This document shows, in pieces, positions 35,401 through 43,040 of a stretch of DNA of 45,948 nucleotides; the stretch's first letter is position 1, and each line of letters starts with the position of its first letter. The notes beneath the pieces were generated by a model. That model had not been told where the DNA came from. It ran no database searches and saw only the letters and a list, made by a program, of their open reading frames with translations. Origin of the DNA: Arcicella sp. Lineage in GTDB: Bacteria; Bacteroidota; Bacteroidia; Cytophagales; Spirosomataceae. The stretch is from positions 1 to 45,948 of the forward strand of contig JALONS010000004.1 in NCBI GenBank assembly GCA_025454855.1. The letters run 5' to 3'. Both the position numbers and the translations under genes were made by a program.

Positions 35401-36989
35401 TGCCAACCAAACGCTACATGTTATTTACACTGGCAAGAGACACCGTGTGCATCAAGGGAACGCCGTACAGTCCTGCTCTATATCCAATCACTATCAAAAG
35501 CGGTTGGAACTGGATTGGTTACATTCCTTCAACGGGTATGACGGTTACACAAGCCTTGCGAGGATTAACACCGCTCAATGGTGATATTATCAAAAGCCAA
35601 ACGCTGTTTTCTCAGTATGTAGCAGGTGTGGGTTGGATTGGAAACCTCAATTTCATCGAACCCCTGAAAGGTTATTTGTTGAAAATCAGTAATGCGGGGG
35701 TACTTACTTACCCAGTGAGTAATAGCGTTAATGGCGTTCAGACATTGACGGCAACGGAAGCATTATTGGCAAAAGAACAGGCTTTGCAAGAAACACCCCT
35801 AACTTCTGATTTTACCCAATACAATTCAACCATGAATTTAATTGGTAAAATAAACGGCATGGCGATTGATTCCGATGACGAACTGAGAGCTTATGTCAAT
35901 GGCAAATTAGTAGGACTGAATAAGGCGATTGTTAATAAAAAAGAGCGATTATTTTTTCAAACTATTTATTACGAAGACCAAGTGAATGTTAGTTTCAAAC
36001 TCTACAAGGCTGACCGCCAAAAGGAATTTGACCTTGATAGAGTGGTACCATTCCGAGCCGATTCTTTGGCTGGTTTGGTTGAAAACCCGATTGTTTTCAA
36101 TTTAATAACCAATACGCTTAGCCCAGTTACGATAAATATTGATAATCAAGTGATTATGCAACCTACCAACGTTTTTGCCCCAGTATCTATTCCGCAGGGA
36201 ATACTTCAGGCGAGTGCGGGTTGCACTACTTTTGCCATTAATTCAATTTTGCCGAGTGAAACCACTACCAAACCTACCTGCGTTCCTCAAACTTTTGAAG
36301 GAAACATGAGTACGGTTGTCAGAATTAAGTATAATGAACTGTCATCTTTTGTGTCTAATGATGATGTTTTGACGTTCATTCATCCAACAACCAATGCTGT
36401 GGTAGGCTGTGCAACCTTTAATCGGAACAATAATTTATTTTATTCAACCATCGGAGGGGGTATCACTTCCACCGAAATTCCGTTGGATGTAAGATATTAT
36501 TCGGGTACAATGAAGAAATCGTTTACCATCAAGTCGGGCGTTGCTTACAAATACAACACTCGCCTCGGGAATGTGACCAGTCCGCAAAACATAGATGTAT
36601 CACCGTTACAAATCACAAGAGATGCCAACGGAATTGTTACGGCTGTGATGCGAGATACTTCGTGGACGGGCAAATACTGCGTAAATGCCTTTGCGATGAA
36701 CTGTACAGGTTATAATGACGGACAAACTACCTTCTGTTTTGAACGTTTGAAGTCGGGCGATTGTGTGGATATTATCGTAAGAAAAGAAGTAGAAAGAATA
36801 GAAAAAACGGTTCAAGCTCTCAGCATTACCTCCGAAACCCTAATCAATTCGGGCGTAAAGATTGAGTACAAAGGTGGAAATGTAATTGACTTAAAACCAG
36901 GCTTTTCTACTAATAACAGTTTGGGTTTAAGCGATGTAGGTCCGAACTTCAAGGCACAAATCGGAGGCTGTAACAATGCCCAACGATGA
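29439..36989 (+). CDS. Giant LamG-containing surface protein (2516 aa)
   Basis: The protein has a signal peptide (LLGWLMLLNLRTYSQ) and an extended beta-rich body. Two LamG/concanavalin-like domains lie near residues 205-365 and 455-605, with FDGVDDQLCVSYHDELP and NWHQITMVYNGSAMSVLVDGE as markers. An FN3-like module precedes them (around 100-170) and carboxypeptidase-like repeat modules follow (KTDKNGKWSIDFEPG). Residues 1930-2100 hold two tandem copies of a W.WI...G.GW...P.KGYLL module. Three diverged copies of another domain start near residues 1813, 2127 and 2285 (YEGSMN, YNSTMN, FEGNMS). The end (SGVKIEYKGGNVIDLKPGF) resembles the 3-coathanger stack seen in secreted Bacteroidota proteins. 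It is likely a cell-surface adhesin or structural fibre. Confidence 0.9.
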   Translation: MQQKILYFLLGWLMLLNLRTYSQNDTLCNPNENKKIFGELYFNYGSATNAYSAFNRSTTVVGQPLVTPQNMLSQSFQAGFGVYSPWYLPPQPPVLLATQGDFKDRIRITWNVNPLSPTASGFVVYRDGSFLVDLGENVRDFLDFNVQAGEYYEYSIEAKNVFGTGTRSKAVGFVNPNGVVSGKIQTNSGNPVPNVEVRLTPLTGNSMAFDGVDDQLCVSYHDELPTDKFTVSAYVKLGNTNNESGIIDWGSSLNKNWWISTTNSSDGKGYVFNIGNGTGVDSLKYILPNPITNPENVNNWHQITMVYNGSAMSVLVDGEFIGTKPATISREKNYLNIGSKIGTGGFFKGKIDDIRVYNRPLTQTEINATKNRSVSKSEAGLVSYWKMDEGVGQKVFDNTTIPTNANIYGATFSSDKPEVYSAGVSDVTGYYVIDGINYSQTESFRATPMKNFEFNAALEFNAADKSYANLTDYDMPDTSTVEVLFHPFDLKSRQTVLSKGNLYEAYINNGRLYLSLNGNLTDLGTIETKYYHLAVTLDNRAGSAKIYLEGDLKSTVSFTGTSNWQNGSPWLLGTNSTNATTGKFYTGLVDEFAIYKTALPQNTIQEHFVVGLPEDSTTALRWSYFDLNEGSDTKVYDYSAINFGAVAPREGTLLKATWSNNARRKDTKPHEFEPNVRVVNINTSNTAVGNVDFKAVSTVNVSGTVRFANTFCFADSINILVNGAANFPPVKTDKNGKWSIDFEPGRTIKLSASYKDHLFSPSFFEIRKIQAPRAGIVFLDNTKRTIRGQVAGNDKCRKSIIPTGARVVVKVATLDGCFERTDTLRNPDGRYVFRDLPARAFRVSIVEHSNSVIYNYFQAKGGQEVDLRDVPADTVDFIYVAPPKVELVGITPNKCGLKTVGQGVTSKISIKVSEQYDGGKCYIDGATFHIDDPSTGLAIDTTLASGVYDLDYKFVPKNVNIIPPYSTLMTITGKVGGATHADTTSFIVLGAKPRAGTFTSSSPETPMFILRDPPGDASYAVLEKGSTYCRSTSVVKTNEITEEAEAILSIGGTTTIGGFGVAVETTNKLSFKAAGGGNQSWVNSTTQQTCITTTKVISTSPGDVVVGSKAGGDVYVGVTENVTYGGADVLNIDMDSCKLKVKTKLTINDVRAKGDFVYSEKFIKEDVIPSLELLASQPVSINPKRKQDSVAVRLWKQYIADNKNDKGDFVKTVSFDAGAVYEEVFQTETTKEMVNTFNDGGFVAAGISTELDFLGGLEAGFTMTYTHNKEETDFESNTTNSVITYHFEDDDAGDNFLINIHKAKKWQTGFIFDLKAGESMCPWEDGTRQRSAPILTSLDGTSKVNVPANTSAVYRLQIGNDSPTKQIMNYDLSVDPSSNPNGAIIKLNGQPLTQPVTFTVDPKVPQEVTITVEKGPVLYNYDDLIIQLESACETELADARGGDTLVDQYFVKTIALKASFIEPCSPVDISFPLQNFVVTPAAGNILNITLNEYRKSDADLKLIRLQYRPIGGDGSWININETQKADLGDVFTIKQWNTALLKDGPYEIRAVAECFNPTLASGISTVVKGEVARNPPELVGVPEPGDGTWDPGDEISITFNETIDCDKVIQADMLANNTIGLYDATTNALVDARITCLGNKIVIVPNINPIFFENRTFRVKVSGKDYDDEMIALNPSHQRAAIRDKAGNMIPKSIIWEFAVNQNNLEWVGTDVIETNEVLKPFSVKRQIRNRGGSIASFRMESIPSWLTVTPATGTLNPGQVADVTLTFQRDLLIGDYLDTLEMVGSRGREPLLIDYRVRCPTPNYVVENPSEYEGSMNMVIDLSIFGVTSTDPSDVVVAKIGGQIRGVAKVAYYRNIPADKQRWLAFMTIYGNADDIGKPLEFHIWDGDKCNEYVEVLEEITYEEGQLLGSPIAPQPIHVLNLVKKCIPLNRGFSWVSFNLDLGTGRNTVKTVLSSLKNKTGTYIKTDNSFAEYIDGYGWDALDSTILPTKRYMLFTLARDTVCIKGTPYSPALYPITIKSGWNWIGYIPSTGMTVTQALRGLTPLNGDIIKSQTLFSQYVAGVGWIGNLNFIEPLKGYLLKISNAGVLTYPVSNSVNGVQTLTATEALLAKEQALQETPLTSDFTQYNSTMNLIGKINGMAIDSDDELRAYVNGKLVGLNKAIVNKKERLFFQTIYYEDQVNVSFKLYKADRQKEFDLDRVVPFRADSLAGLVENPIVFNLITNTLSPVTINIDNQVIMQPTNVFAPVSIPQGILQASAGCTTFAINSILPSETTTKPTCVPQTFEGNMSTVVRIKYNELSSFVSNDDVLTFIHPTTNAVVGCATFNRNNNLFYSTIGGGITSTEIPLDVRYYSGTMKKSFTIKSGVAYKYNTRLGNVTSPQNIDVSPLQITRDANGIVTAVMRDTSWTGKYCVNAFAMNCTGYNDGQTTFCFERLKSGDCVDIIVRKEVERIEKTVQALSITSETLINSGVKIEYKGGNVIDLKPGFSTNNSLGLSDVGPNFKAQIGGCNNAQR

Positions 36990-37022
36990 CGCAGTCAGAA
37001 GGAGTAAAAAGTGCCAATGTTA

Positions 37023-37060
37023 GATTAGACAACTTTTACGTTTCGTGAAGTTGTCTAATC
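37023..37060. repeat. GACAAC/GTTGTC inverted repeat with an extended hairpin
   Basis: GATTAGACAACTT and AAGTTGTCTAATC pair over 13 bp, and the loop TTACGTTTCGTG can pair further (ACG/CGT). It is the third member of the family at 2672-2703 and 4973-5000. It lies between the giant gene and the small fibre-like gene, where it may attenuate transcription. Confidence 0.65.
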
Positions 37061-37104
37061 CAATCAAAAATCAACATTTATTTCAAATATTAAATAACAA
37101 GAAA

Positions 37105-37551
37105 ATGAAAAAAATATCAATCTTCACAATCATTTTAGGATTCTTTTTTATACAAAATACTCATGCCCAAGTAGGTTTTCCTGATGGCATTACCGTAGGT
37201 TCGCCTACCGTGACCATCCCCGCAGGAAGCACCTACAAAATGGCGGTTTCGGGTGGTATTATTACCGAAAAAGTACGTGTAGCAACGAATGGAACAACTT
37301 TCTGGGCGGATTTTGTATTTGACAAATCTTACAAACTTCGTACTCTTAGCGAGGTAGCTCGATACATAAAACTCAACAAACACTTGCCCGATGTTCCCTC
37401 TACCGCTGAAGTAACTCAGGAAGGCATAGACCTTGCCAATACGCAAGCCATTCTGCTACAAAAAATCGAAGAATTGACGTTATACGTAATCGAGCAAGAC
37501 AAAAAGATAAATCAGTTGAATAAGAAGATTCGGAAATTGAGAAGAAAGTAG
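37105..37551 (+). CDS. Small secreted fibre-like protein with coiled-coil end
   Basis: This encodes 148 residues from the ATG at 37105 (an earlier ATG at 37045 would add a non-signal stretch). A signal peptide ending HAQVG is followed by GFPDGITVGSPTVTIPAGS, similar in style to the protein at 5924. The C-terminal half (WADFVFDKSYKLRTLSEVARYI, KHLPDVPS, then IEELTLYVIEQDKKINQLNK) matches the widespread Bacteroidota pattern of a tail-fibre or endosialidase-chaperone-like end. There a coiled coil is expected to form a trimeric stalk. It is the third gene of the surface-protein run and is convergent with the second kinase. Function is probably structural. Confidence 0.75.
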   Translation: MKKISIFTIILGFFFIQNTHAQVGFPDGITVGSPTVTIPAGSTYKMAVSGGIITEKVRVATNGTTFWADFVFDKSYKLRTLSEVARYIKLNKHLPDVPSTAEVTQEGIDLANTQAILLQKIEELTLYVIEQDKKINQLNKKIRKLRRK

Positions 37552-37561
37552 GGAGTGTATT

Positions 37562-37594
37562 GAACGGAAGTCATTCTTCATACGACTTCCGTTC
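37562..37594. terminator. Bidirectional terminator
   Basis: A perfect 11-bp stem (GAACGGAAGTC/GACTTCCGTTC) with an 11-nt loop lies between the convergent ends at 37551 and 37599. Confidence 0.8.
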
Positions 37595-37598
37595 TTAT

Positions 37599-39605
37599 TT
37601 AACTAAATTTTGGTACACTTATCGAAATCACCGTTCCCTCATCCGAAGACTTAATTTTGGCTTTTCCGCCTATTACTCGGCTTCTTTCTATAATGTTATG
37701 CAAACCAAAAGCTCCGTCACTATTCAAAGTATCTTTCACGTTAAAACCCTTGCCGTTATCTTTTATTTCGATGAAAACCTTATCTGGTGTCTCCTCAATC
37801 GTTATTTTTGCCGCATGAGCATCAGCGTATTTAATGATATTGGTGAGTGATTCTTGAATGATTCTGTAAATCTGTAATTCAACCGCTGTGGACAGTGAAC
37901 TGCTATACACTATGTCTTTATTTACCATGAAATTATGCTGAATTGCTACCCGTTCTACCAATTGTTCGATGTTGGGTTGTAAACCAATTTTATCAAACAT
38001 CACAGGGTGAAGGTTACGGCTAATTCCTCGGATATCGTTGATGATGGCATCTACTTTGGCATTAAGTTCTGTAAAATCTCCTTTCAGCATAGATTTTAAA
38101 CTCAATAATTCATGGCTCACGCTATCGTGAAGGTCGCTGGCGATGCGTTTGCGTTCGTCTTCTGTATTTTCTAATAATTGTTTGGTGAAATTCATACTGT
38201 TCATTTTTTCTTGTTTGAGGTTTTTTTGTTTTTGCCATAAATAATAAATGCCTCCCCCCAACAGTAATATAATAAGTGATGCTACCAGTGTAAGAATGAG
38301 TGATTTTTGTTGGTTTATCTTGGCTTCTTGTACTAAAATCTGCTTTTCTTTCTTGGCTGTCAGATACCTTTTATCCAACTCTTTTGCCTTATTGATAGCT
38401 TTTTCTGTTCGTAAACTGTCTTCCATATCGTAATATTTTTCTTGGAAAAGAAATGCGTTTTTATAGTCTTTACGTTGTGAAGCATCTTGTTTTAACCAGA
38501 GATAACAATTCCTAAGTCCGAGTAGGTTTTTATTTTTTTGATAATAAGTAATTCCTGACATAAAAAAATGACTGGGGATAATCTTTTTTCCTGTTTTTTC
38601 AGCATATAAATTTGCCACTCTAAAATATTCGGTATATAAAAATTTTTCTGTGGCTTTGTCAAAAATGGGTTTTAGCTCGGCAATTATCTTTTCGGCTTTT
38701 TCGATTTGGTCTTCCTTCAAAAGTTTTTCGGCGTACAGACTGTAAATAAACAATTTGTAAGCATCATTATTAAGCTTATTTTCATTGAAGTACTGATAGG
38801 CCGTATCAATTGCCGATGCCAATTTCTCGGGTTTATACAATTCATAGAGTCCTACCTTATTGAGATAAAGAATAAAACGTGCGTAGGTTTGATTCAATGG
38901 CATATACATAAGCCCTCTGTCGTAACATTTTTCGGAATTTTCGTAATCATACAATGCCCTATAAACAGCCCCAAGAGCATCGTTGGACGCAGCAATATCC
39001 GATGAATCCCTAATCAATTCGGCTTTGTCCAATGCTGCCAATCCTGCTTTCAAAGCCTCTTCGTATTTGCCTAATTCAGAATGGTTGTAGCACATTTCTC
39101 TGTACGATTTTGCCGCAAATTGCTGAGAATCATAGTCTTGCCCTGCTACTTGGGTTGATTTTTTAAGGTATTTAAGGCTTGCCTCGATGTTGGCATCAAA
39201 ATAATACAACGAGCCAATGTTATGATAAATACTGGTTTTATATCCATCCGAAATATCCTTTCCGTGTTGATTCATAAAATCAATTGAGGTCTTGATGAGG
39301 GCTTTATCTGATACATTGTTTACATAAACACAAGCCCCCACAACCGACAATAACTGAGCGGCATCTTCCCATCTTTTTTTCTTCTTCAAGCTGTCCAAAT
39401 GAGCGTAAAACTTCGGCATATATGTCTTGTTATTGAAGTTGTCAAGGCTTTCGAGCCAAGTTGTTAGGCTGTCCATTTTCTTTTGGGGTAGGCGTGTGGG
39501 TACAGCCCGCTCAGTATTTTTTTCCTGACAATTCATCAGGAAAAAAAAGCAAAGAATCGTAGTAAAAAATAATATTAAATGTGTTTTAGCCCTCGACTTT
39601 TTCAT
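37599..39605 (-). CDS. TPR-containing sensor histidine kinase without cognate regulator
   Basis: From the ATG at 39605 (a 23-residue extension from 39674 lacks a signal peptide and would cover the operator) the protein is 668 aa. The N-terminus is lipoprotein-like (LILFFTTILCFFFLMNC). It has periplasmic TPR repeats to about residue 420, a membrane span (ILTLVASLIILLLGGGIYYLW), then HisKA_3 with the phosphoacceptor His near 491 (RIASDLHDSVSHELL), and an ATPase domain with IIKYADAHAAKI and DNGKGFNV. It is a close paralogue of the kinase at 26244: ISRNLHPVMFDKIGL and several other stretches are identical. No response regulator gene adjoins it, so it may signal through the regulator at 25624. TACATTTG (39639-39632 on the minus strand) is a good -7 element. 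Confidence 0.9.
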   Translation of the reverse strand: MKKSRAKTHLILFFTTILCFFFLMNCQEKNTERAVPTRLPQKKMDSLTTWLESLDNFNNKTYMPKFYAHLDSLKKKKRWEDAAQLLSVVGACVYVNNVSDKALIKTSIDFMNQHGKDISDGYKTSIYHNIGSLYYFDANIEASLKYLKKSTQVAGQDYDSQQFAAKSYREMCYNHSELGKYEEALKAGLAALDKAELIRDSSDIAASNDALGAVYRALYDYENSEKCYDRGLMYMPLNQTYARFILYLNKVGLYELYKPEKLASAIDTAYQYFNENKLNNDAYKLFIYSLYAEKLLKEDQIEKAEKIIAELKPIFDKATEKFLYTEYFRVANLYAEKTGKKIIPSHFFMSGITYYQKNKNLLGLRNCYLWLKQDASQRKDYKNAFLFQEKYYDMEDSLRTEKAINKAKELDKRYLTAKKEKQILVQEAKINQQKSLILTLVASLIILLLGGGIYYLWQKQKNLKQEKMNSMNFTKQLLENTEDERKRIASDLHDSVSHELLSLKSMLKGDFTELNAKVDAIINDIRGISRNLHPVMFDKIGLQPNIEQLVERVAIQHNFMVNKDIVYSSSLSTAVELQIYRIIQESLTNIIKYADAHAAKITIEETPDKVFIEIKDNGKGFNVKDTLNSDGAFGLHNIIERSRVIGGKAKIKSSDEGTVISISVPKFS

Positions 39606-39674
39606 TTTTGGGGTGATTGTATTGGCGAAAACAAATGTAGGAGAATTTATCTTTTTCCCAGCATCTATTTCCAA

Positions 39675-39698
39675 AAACAGGGGTTTCCCCTTATATCC
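39675..39698. promoter_or_regulatory. Palindromic operator candidate upstream of the second TPR kinase
   Basis: The same 24-bp sequence as at 27916-27939, with one difference, has a GGGG-TTT-CCCC core centred at 39686. It is 36 bp from the TACATTTG element of the kinase promoter, matching the 35 bp at the other site. It is also about 100 bp upstream of the divergent subtilase gene, which it could control too. Confidence 0.75.
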
Positions 39699-39800
39699 TC
39701 TTATTATTTCCTGTTCTAATTTTGCTCAACTAAATACCTAATTCCACAAAAGCACACTAAAATTCCCATGTTTAAATTTCAACCACAAAACGCTACCGCC

Positions 39801-42800
39801 ATGCGAGTTAACTACTTTTTTGTGAGCCTTCTCTTGATTGGCTTTACCCACTTTATCAATGCTCAAACAGCCGAAGACAGGGCTAAAATTGTACAAGAAT
39901 ACCAAACTCAAAATCCCCAATCAAAAAATGCTCGTTTGTCGGCAGAAACTGCTTTGAAGCAAGAAATCGCTGCTACAAATTTGAGAATTTCGGCATATCT
40001 CCTAAAACACCCAAGCCAGCAAAGAACGTTCGTAAAAAATGGTTCATTGTACTTTCTGAAAGACATCGATGCTGACGGAAACCCCGTTTATATCAATACA
40101 AAAAATAAAGATTCTGGTATTTTAATCAAAGCAGACCAACTATATACGGGCGGTACACTTGGCGTAAATATTACAGGACAAAACATGGTTGCAGGGGTAT
40201 GGGACGGTGGTCAGGTACGAGCTACTCATGAATTATTATCGGGTAAAGTAGCCATGCAAGCAGGGCAAACGCTCGATGGTTCTGCCAGTAATTACAAGGG
40301 GAATAATCACCAAACGCACGTTACAGGTACAATTGTAGGGAAAGATATTGCCAACCAGCCATCGGCTCGTGGTATTGCTTTTGGTGCAACGGCTCTCAAC
40401 TATGATTTTGACACTGATTTTCCCGAAATGACAGCTTTTGCGAGTCAAGGATATTTGATTTCAAATCACTCTTATGGTGGAGCAAATGATAATACTACAC
40501 CCCTCTGGAAATTTGGAGCTTATGACAGAGAAGCCCAAAAATGGGATTCACTCACCAGAGTTTACAGTTATTATCTCCCATTTGTGGCGGCAGGAAATGA
40601 ACAACAACCAGCCGACAACGGGAATAATAGCAAAAATGGTTATGATTTGATGACAGGTTCGGCAGCATCCAAAAATGCGATGACCGTTGGAGCAGTAAAT
40701 GGTGACAAATCAATGTCAAATTACTCTAACTGGGGACCTACTGACGATGGTCGTGTGAAGCCCGAAATCGTGACCAAAGGAACAGGCATTAACTCTTCAT
40801 ACTTTGCCGATAGAACTACCAATGTACCTTCTGATGTGGCATATAGTGGTACTGTAAATTCGGAGGGGACTTCTTATGCTGCACCCGCTGCTGCTGCCGC
40901 AGGGCTTTTGTTACAGCAATATTACAATAGTCTTTACGGAAGCTACATGAAAGCCGCTACTCTCAAAGCCTTGATGTTGGGTACTGCCGAAGATTTGGGA
41001 CAACCCGGTCCCGACCATAAGTTTGGCTGGGGATTGCTTGACGTGGAGAAAGCCGCCCGAGCCATCCAAGCAAAAAGTACAGCAGGAAACCCAACGGTAC
41101 AAAGTTATAGTTATCTCCGCTCTCTTTCAAGAGGTTCATACATAGAAGAAATTACCTATAATTTACCTCCTTATATACAGACTGACCCCAACAGAAAGGA
41201 AATAAATCGTTATGTTTATGCTAAAGGTGGCGAACCTCTAATTATCTCTATTGCTTGGACAGATACTTCGGGCGTAGAACAAACCTCTGCCAACGGCATA
41301 GACCCTACTACTTCAAGATTGGTACATGAATATGATATGTTGGTAAGAATTACATCGCCTTTTCAGGATTCAAGACCTTGGAAACCAAGCACAATGGCGA
41401 ATAGAACTGCTGATGCTACCACACAAACCAATTGGTTTGATGGCAATGGTAACAATTACAAGCAAATAAAAATCTTGAACCCCGTGGCAGGCGGAGAATA
41501 TAGAATTGTATTAAGAAAAAGTGCAACTTCTCCTAATTCATTAATGCCCGTTTCAATAGTAGTAACAGGTACGGAATTGGCAGCCCCTACTGCTTCTGCT
41601 CAAACTCGCTGTGCTAATCAGACGGTAGCCAGTTTAGTGGCAACGGGTACGAATATCAAGTGGTATGATGTAGCAACGGGAGGTACAGCATTGGCTATTA
41701 CCACATTATTGACTGGGGGAACTTATTACGCCTCACAAACGGTAGGTGGTACGGAAAGTGCAAGAACTGCGGTGGTTGTTACAGTAAATCCTATGACTAC
41801 GCCATCGGTAACGCTCAATCCTACCACGGCGTGTGCCGGTGTAGCAACCTTTATTACCACTACTGCAACCAATGGAGGAACTTCGCCAACGTATGTTTGG
41901 AACAGAAATGGTAATCTTTACTCTAATGTTAAAGATATTACCATTTCGAGTACGACCGCAGTATCAGGAGATGTATATACGCTTACGATGACTCCTTCGG
42001 CAAATGCCTGTTCAAGCACACCAACCGCAACGGCTTCTATCACAATTGGAGTGGGTTGTAGCACGCCTCCTCCAACGGCTTCTAATCAAAGTCGTTGCCA
42101 AGGGCAAACCGTAGCCAATTTGGTAGCTACTGGGCAAAATATTAAATGGTATGCTGCCGCAACGGGCGGTACAGCTTTGGCAACTACAACGGTTTTAACA
42201 TCAGGAAATTACTATGCTTCGCAAACAGTGGGTGGCGTAGAAAGTACCACAAGAACGGCGATAGTAGTTACGGTAAATCCTACTACTACAGCAACGGTAA
42301 CACTGAGTTCTAATGTGATTTGTTCGGGTACTCCGATTTCTATCACTGCCACAGTGAGCAATGTGGGAAGTTCACCCACCTACCTTTGGACTAAAAATGG
42401 CTTTAGCTACAATCAGACCAAAGATGTTTCAATAGGTTCGGATGTCAGAGGAGGTGATGTATTTTTGCTTACCGTAACTCCTTCGGCAGATGCCTGTCCG
42501 AGTGTAGCTTCTGTATCAGCTCCTTCTATCACAACTTCAGCATTGGCACCTGCTCCTATATCTATTCCAACGGTGATTATTTGTGAAGGTAGCAACGTTA
42601 CCTTGGGCATAGTATCAAAAATTAGTTTAGGGGCAAATCCAAGTTATAGTTGGTATCGTAATGGTTCGCCAGTACCTATTGCTCTTACTCCTACGCTTAG
42701 CATCACCAATGCCGTTTTGGGTGATACATACCGAGCTTCAGTAGTACCTGTAGCCGAAGTACCAACCTGTTTAGGCACTGGAGTAACGCCATGGCTTACC

Positions 42801-43016
42801 GTAGGCTGTATTCGTAGTGTAACTTCGGGTAATTGGGAGGATGCCGCTACTTGGAACTTGAATCGTGTACCCCTCACCACAGATAATGCGGTGATAGATA
42901 ATAATCATAATGTAACCATCACTACTGACGGTGCAAATGCTAATAAGGTAGAAACTCGCAGTAATGCAAAACTCATACACAATAGCAACACAACCAAACT
43001 AAAATTAGGGTTTTAG
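39801..43016 (+). CDS. Subtilisin-family (S8) secreted protease with Ig-like repeats
   Basis: From the ATG at 39801, 1071 aa with a signal peptide (YFFVSLLLIGFTHFINAQ). The S8 triad is Asp135 (VAGVWDGGQVR), His173 (HQTHVTGTIVG) and Ser358 (GTSYAAPAAAAAG), with Asn266 in AAGNEQQ for the oxyanion hole. Residues 600-960 are Ig_7-like repeats (for example NIKWYDVATGGTALAITT, and TYYASQTVGG). The last 70 residues resemble the G8-type WED..TWN...VP..D.AVID motif. The C-terminus lacks the usual type IX sorting domain, so export past the outer membrane is uncertain. The paralogue at 44219 begins the same way. The propeptide region is residues 22-115. Peptide cleavage at the cell surface is likely. 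Confidence 0.9.
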   Translation: MRVNYFFVSLLLIGFTHFINAQTAEDRAKIVQEYQTQNPQSKNARLSAETALKQEIAATNLRISAYLLKHPSQQRTFVKNGSLYFLKDIDADGNPVYINTKNKDSGILIKADQLYTGGTLGVNITGQNMVAGVWDGGQVRATHELLSGKVAMQAGQTLDGSASNYKGNNHQTHVTGTIVGKDIANQPSARGIAFGATALNYDFDTDFPEMTAFASQGYLISNHSYGGANDNTTPLWKFGAYDREAQKWDSLTRVYSYYLPFVAAGNEQQPADNGNNSKNGYDLMTGSAASKNAMTVGAVNGDKSMSNYSNWGPTDDGRVKPEIVTKGTGINSSYFADRTTNVPSDVAYSGTVNSEGTSYAAPAAAAAGLLLQQYYNSLYGSYMKAATLKALMLGTAEDLGQPGPDHKFGWGLLDVEKAARAIQAKSTAGNPTVQSYSYLRSLSRGSYIEEITYNLPPYIQTDPNRKEINRYVYAKGGEPLIISIAWTDTSGVEQTSANGIDPTTSRLVHEYDMLVRITSPFQDSRPWKPSTMANRTADATTQTNWFDGNGNNYKQIKILNPVAGGEYRIVLRKSATSPNSLMPVSIVVTGTELAAPTASAQTRCANQTVASLVATGTNIKWYDVATGGTALAITTLLTGGTYYASQTVGGTESARTAVVVTVNPMTTPSVTLNPTTACAGVATFITTTATNGGTSPTYVWNRNGNLYSNVKDITISSTTAVSGDVYTLTMTPSANACSSTPTATASITIGVGCSTPPPTASNQSRCQGQTVANLVATGQNIKWYAAATGGTALATTTVLTSGNYYASQTVGGVESTTRTAIVVTVNPTTTATVTLSSNVICSGTPISITATVSNVGSSPTYLWTKNGFSYNQTKDVSIGSDVRGGDVFLLTVTPSADACPSVASVSAPSITTSALAPAPISIPTVIICEGSNVTLGIVSKISLGANPSYSWYRNGSPVPIALTPTLSITNAVLGDTYRASVVPVAEVPTCLGTGVTPWLTVGCIRSVTSGNWEDAATWNLNRVPLTTDNAVIDNNHNVTITTDGANANKVETRSNAKLIHNSNTTKLKLGF

Positions 43017-43040
43017 AGAAACCCACTAACGCACTATTTT

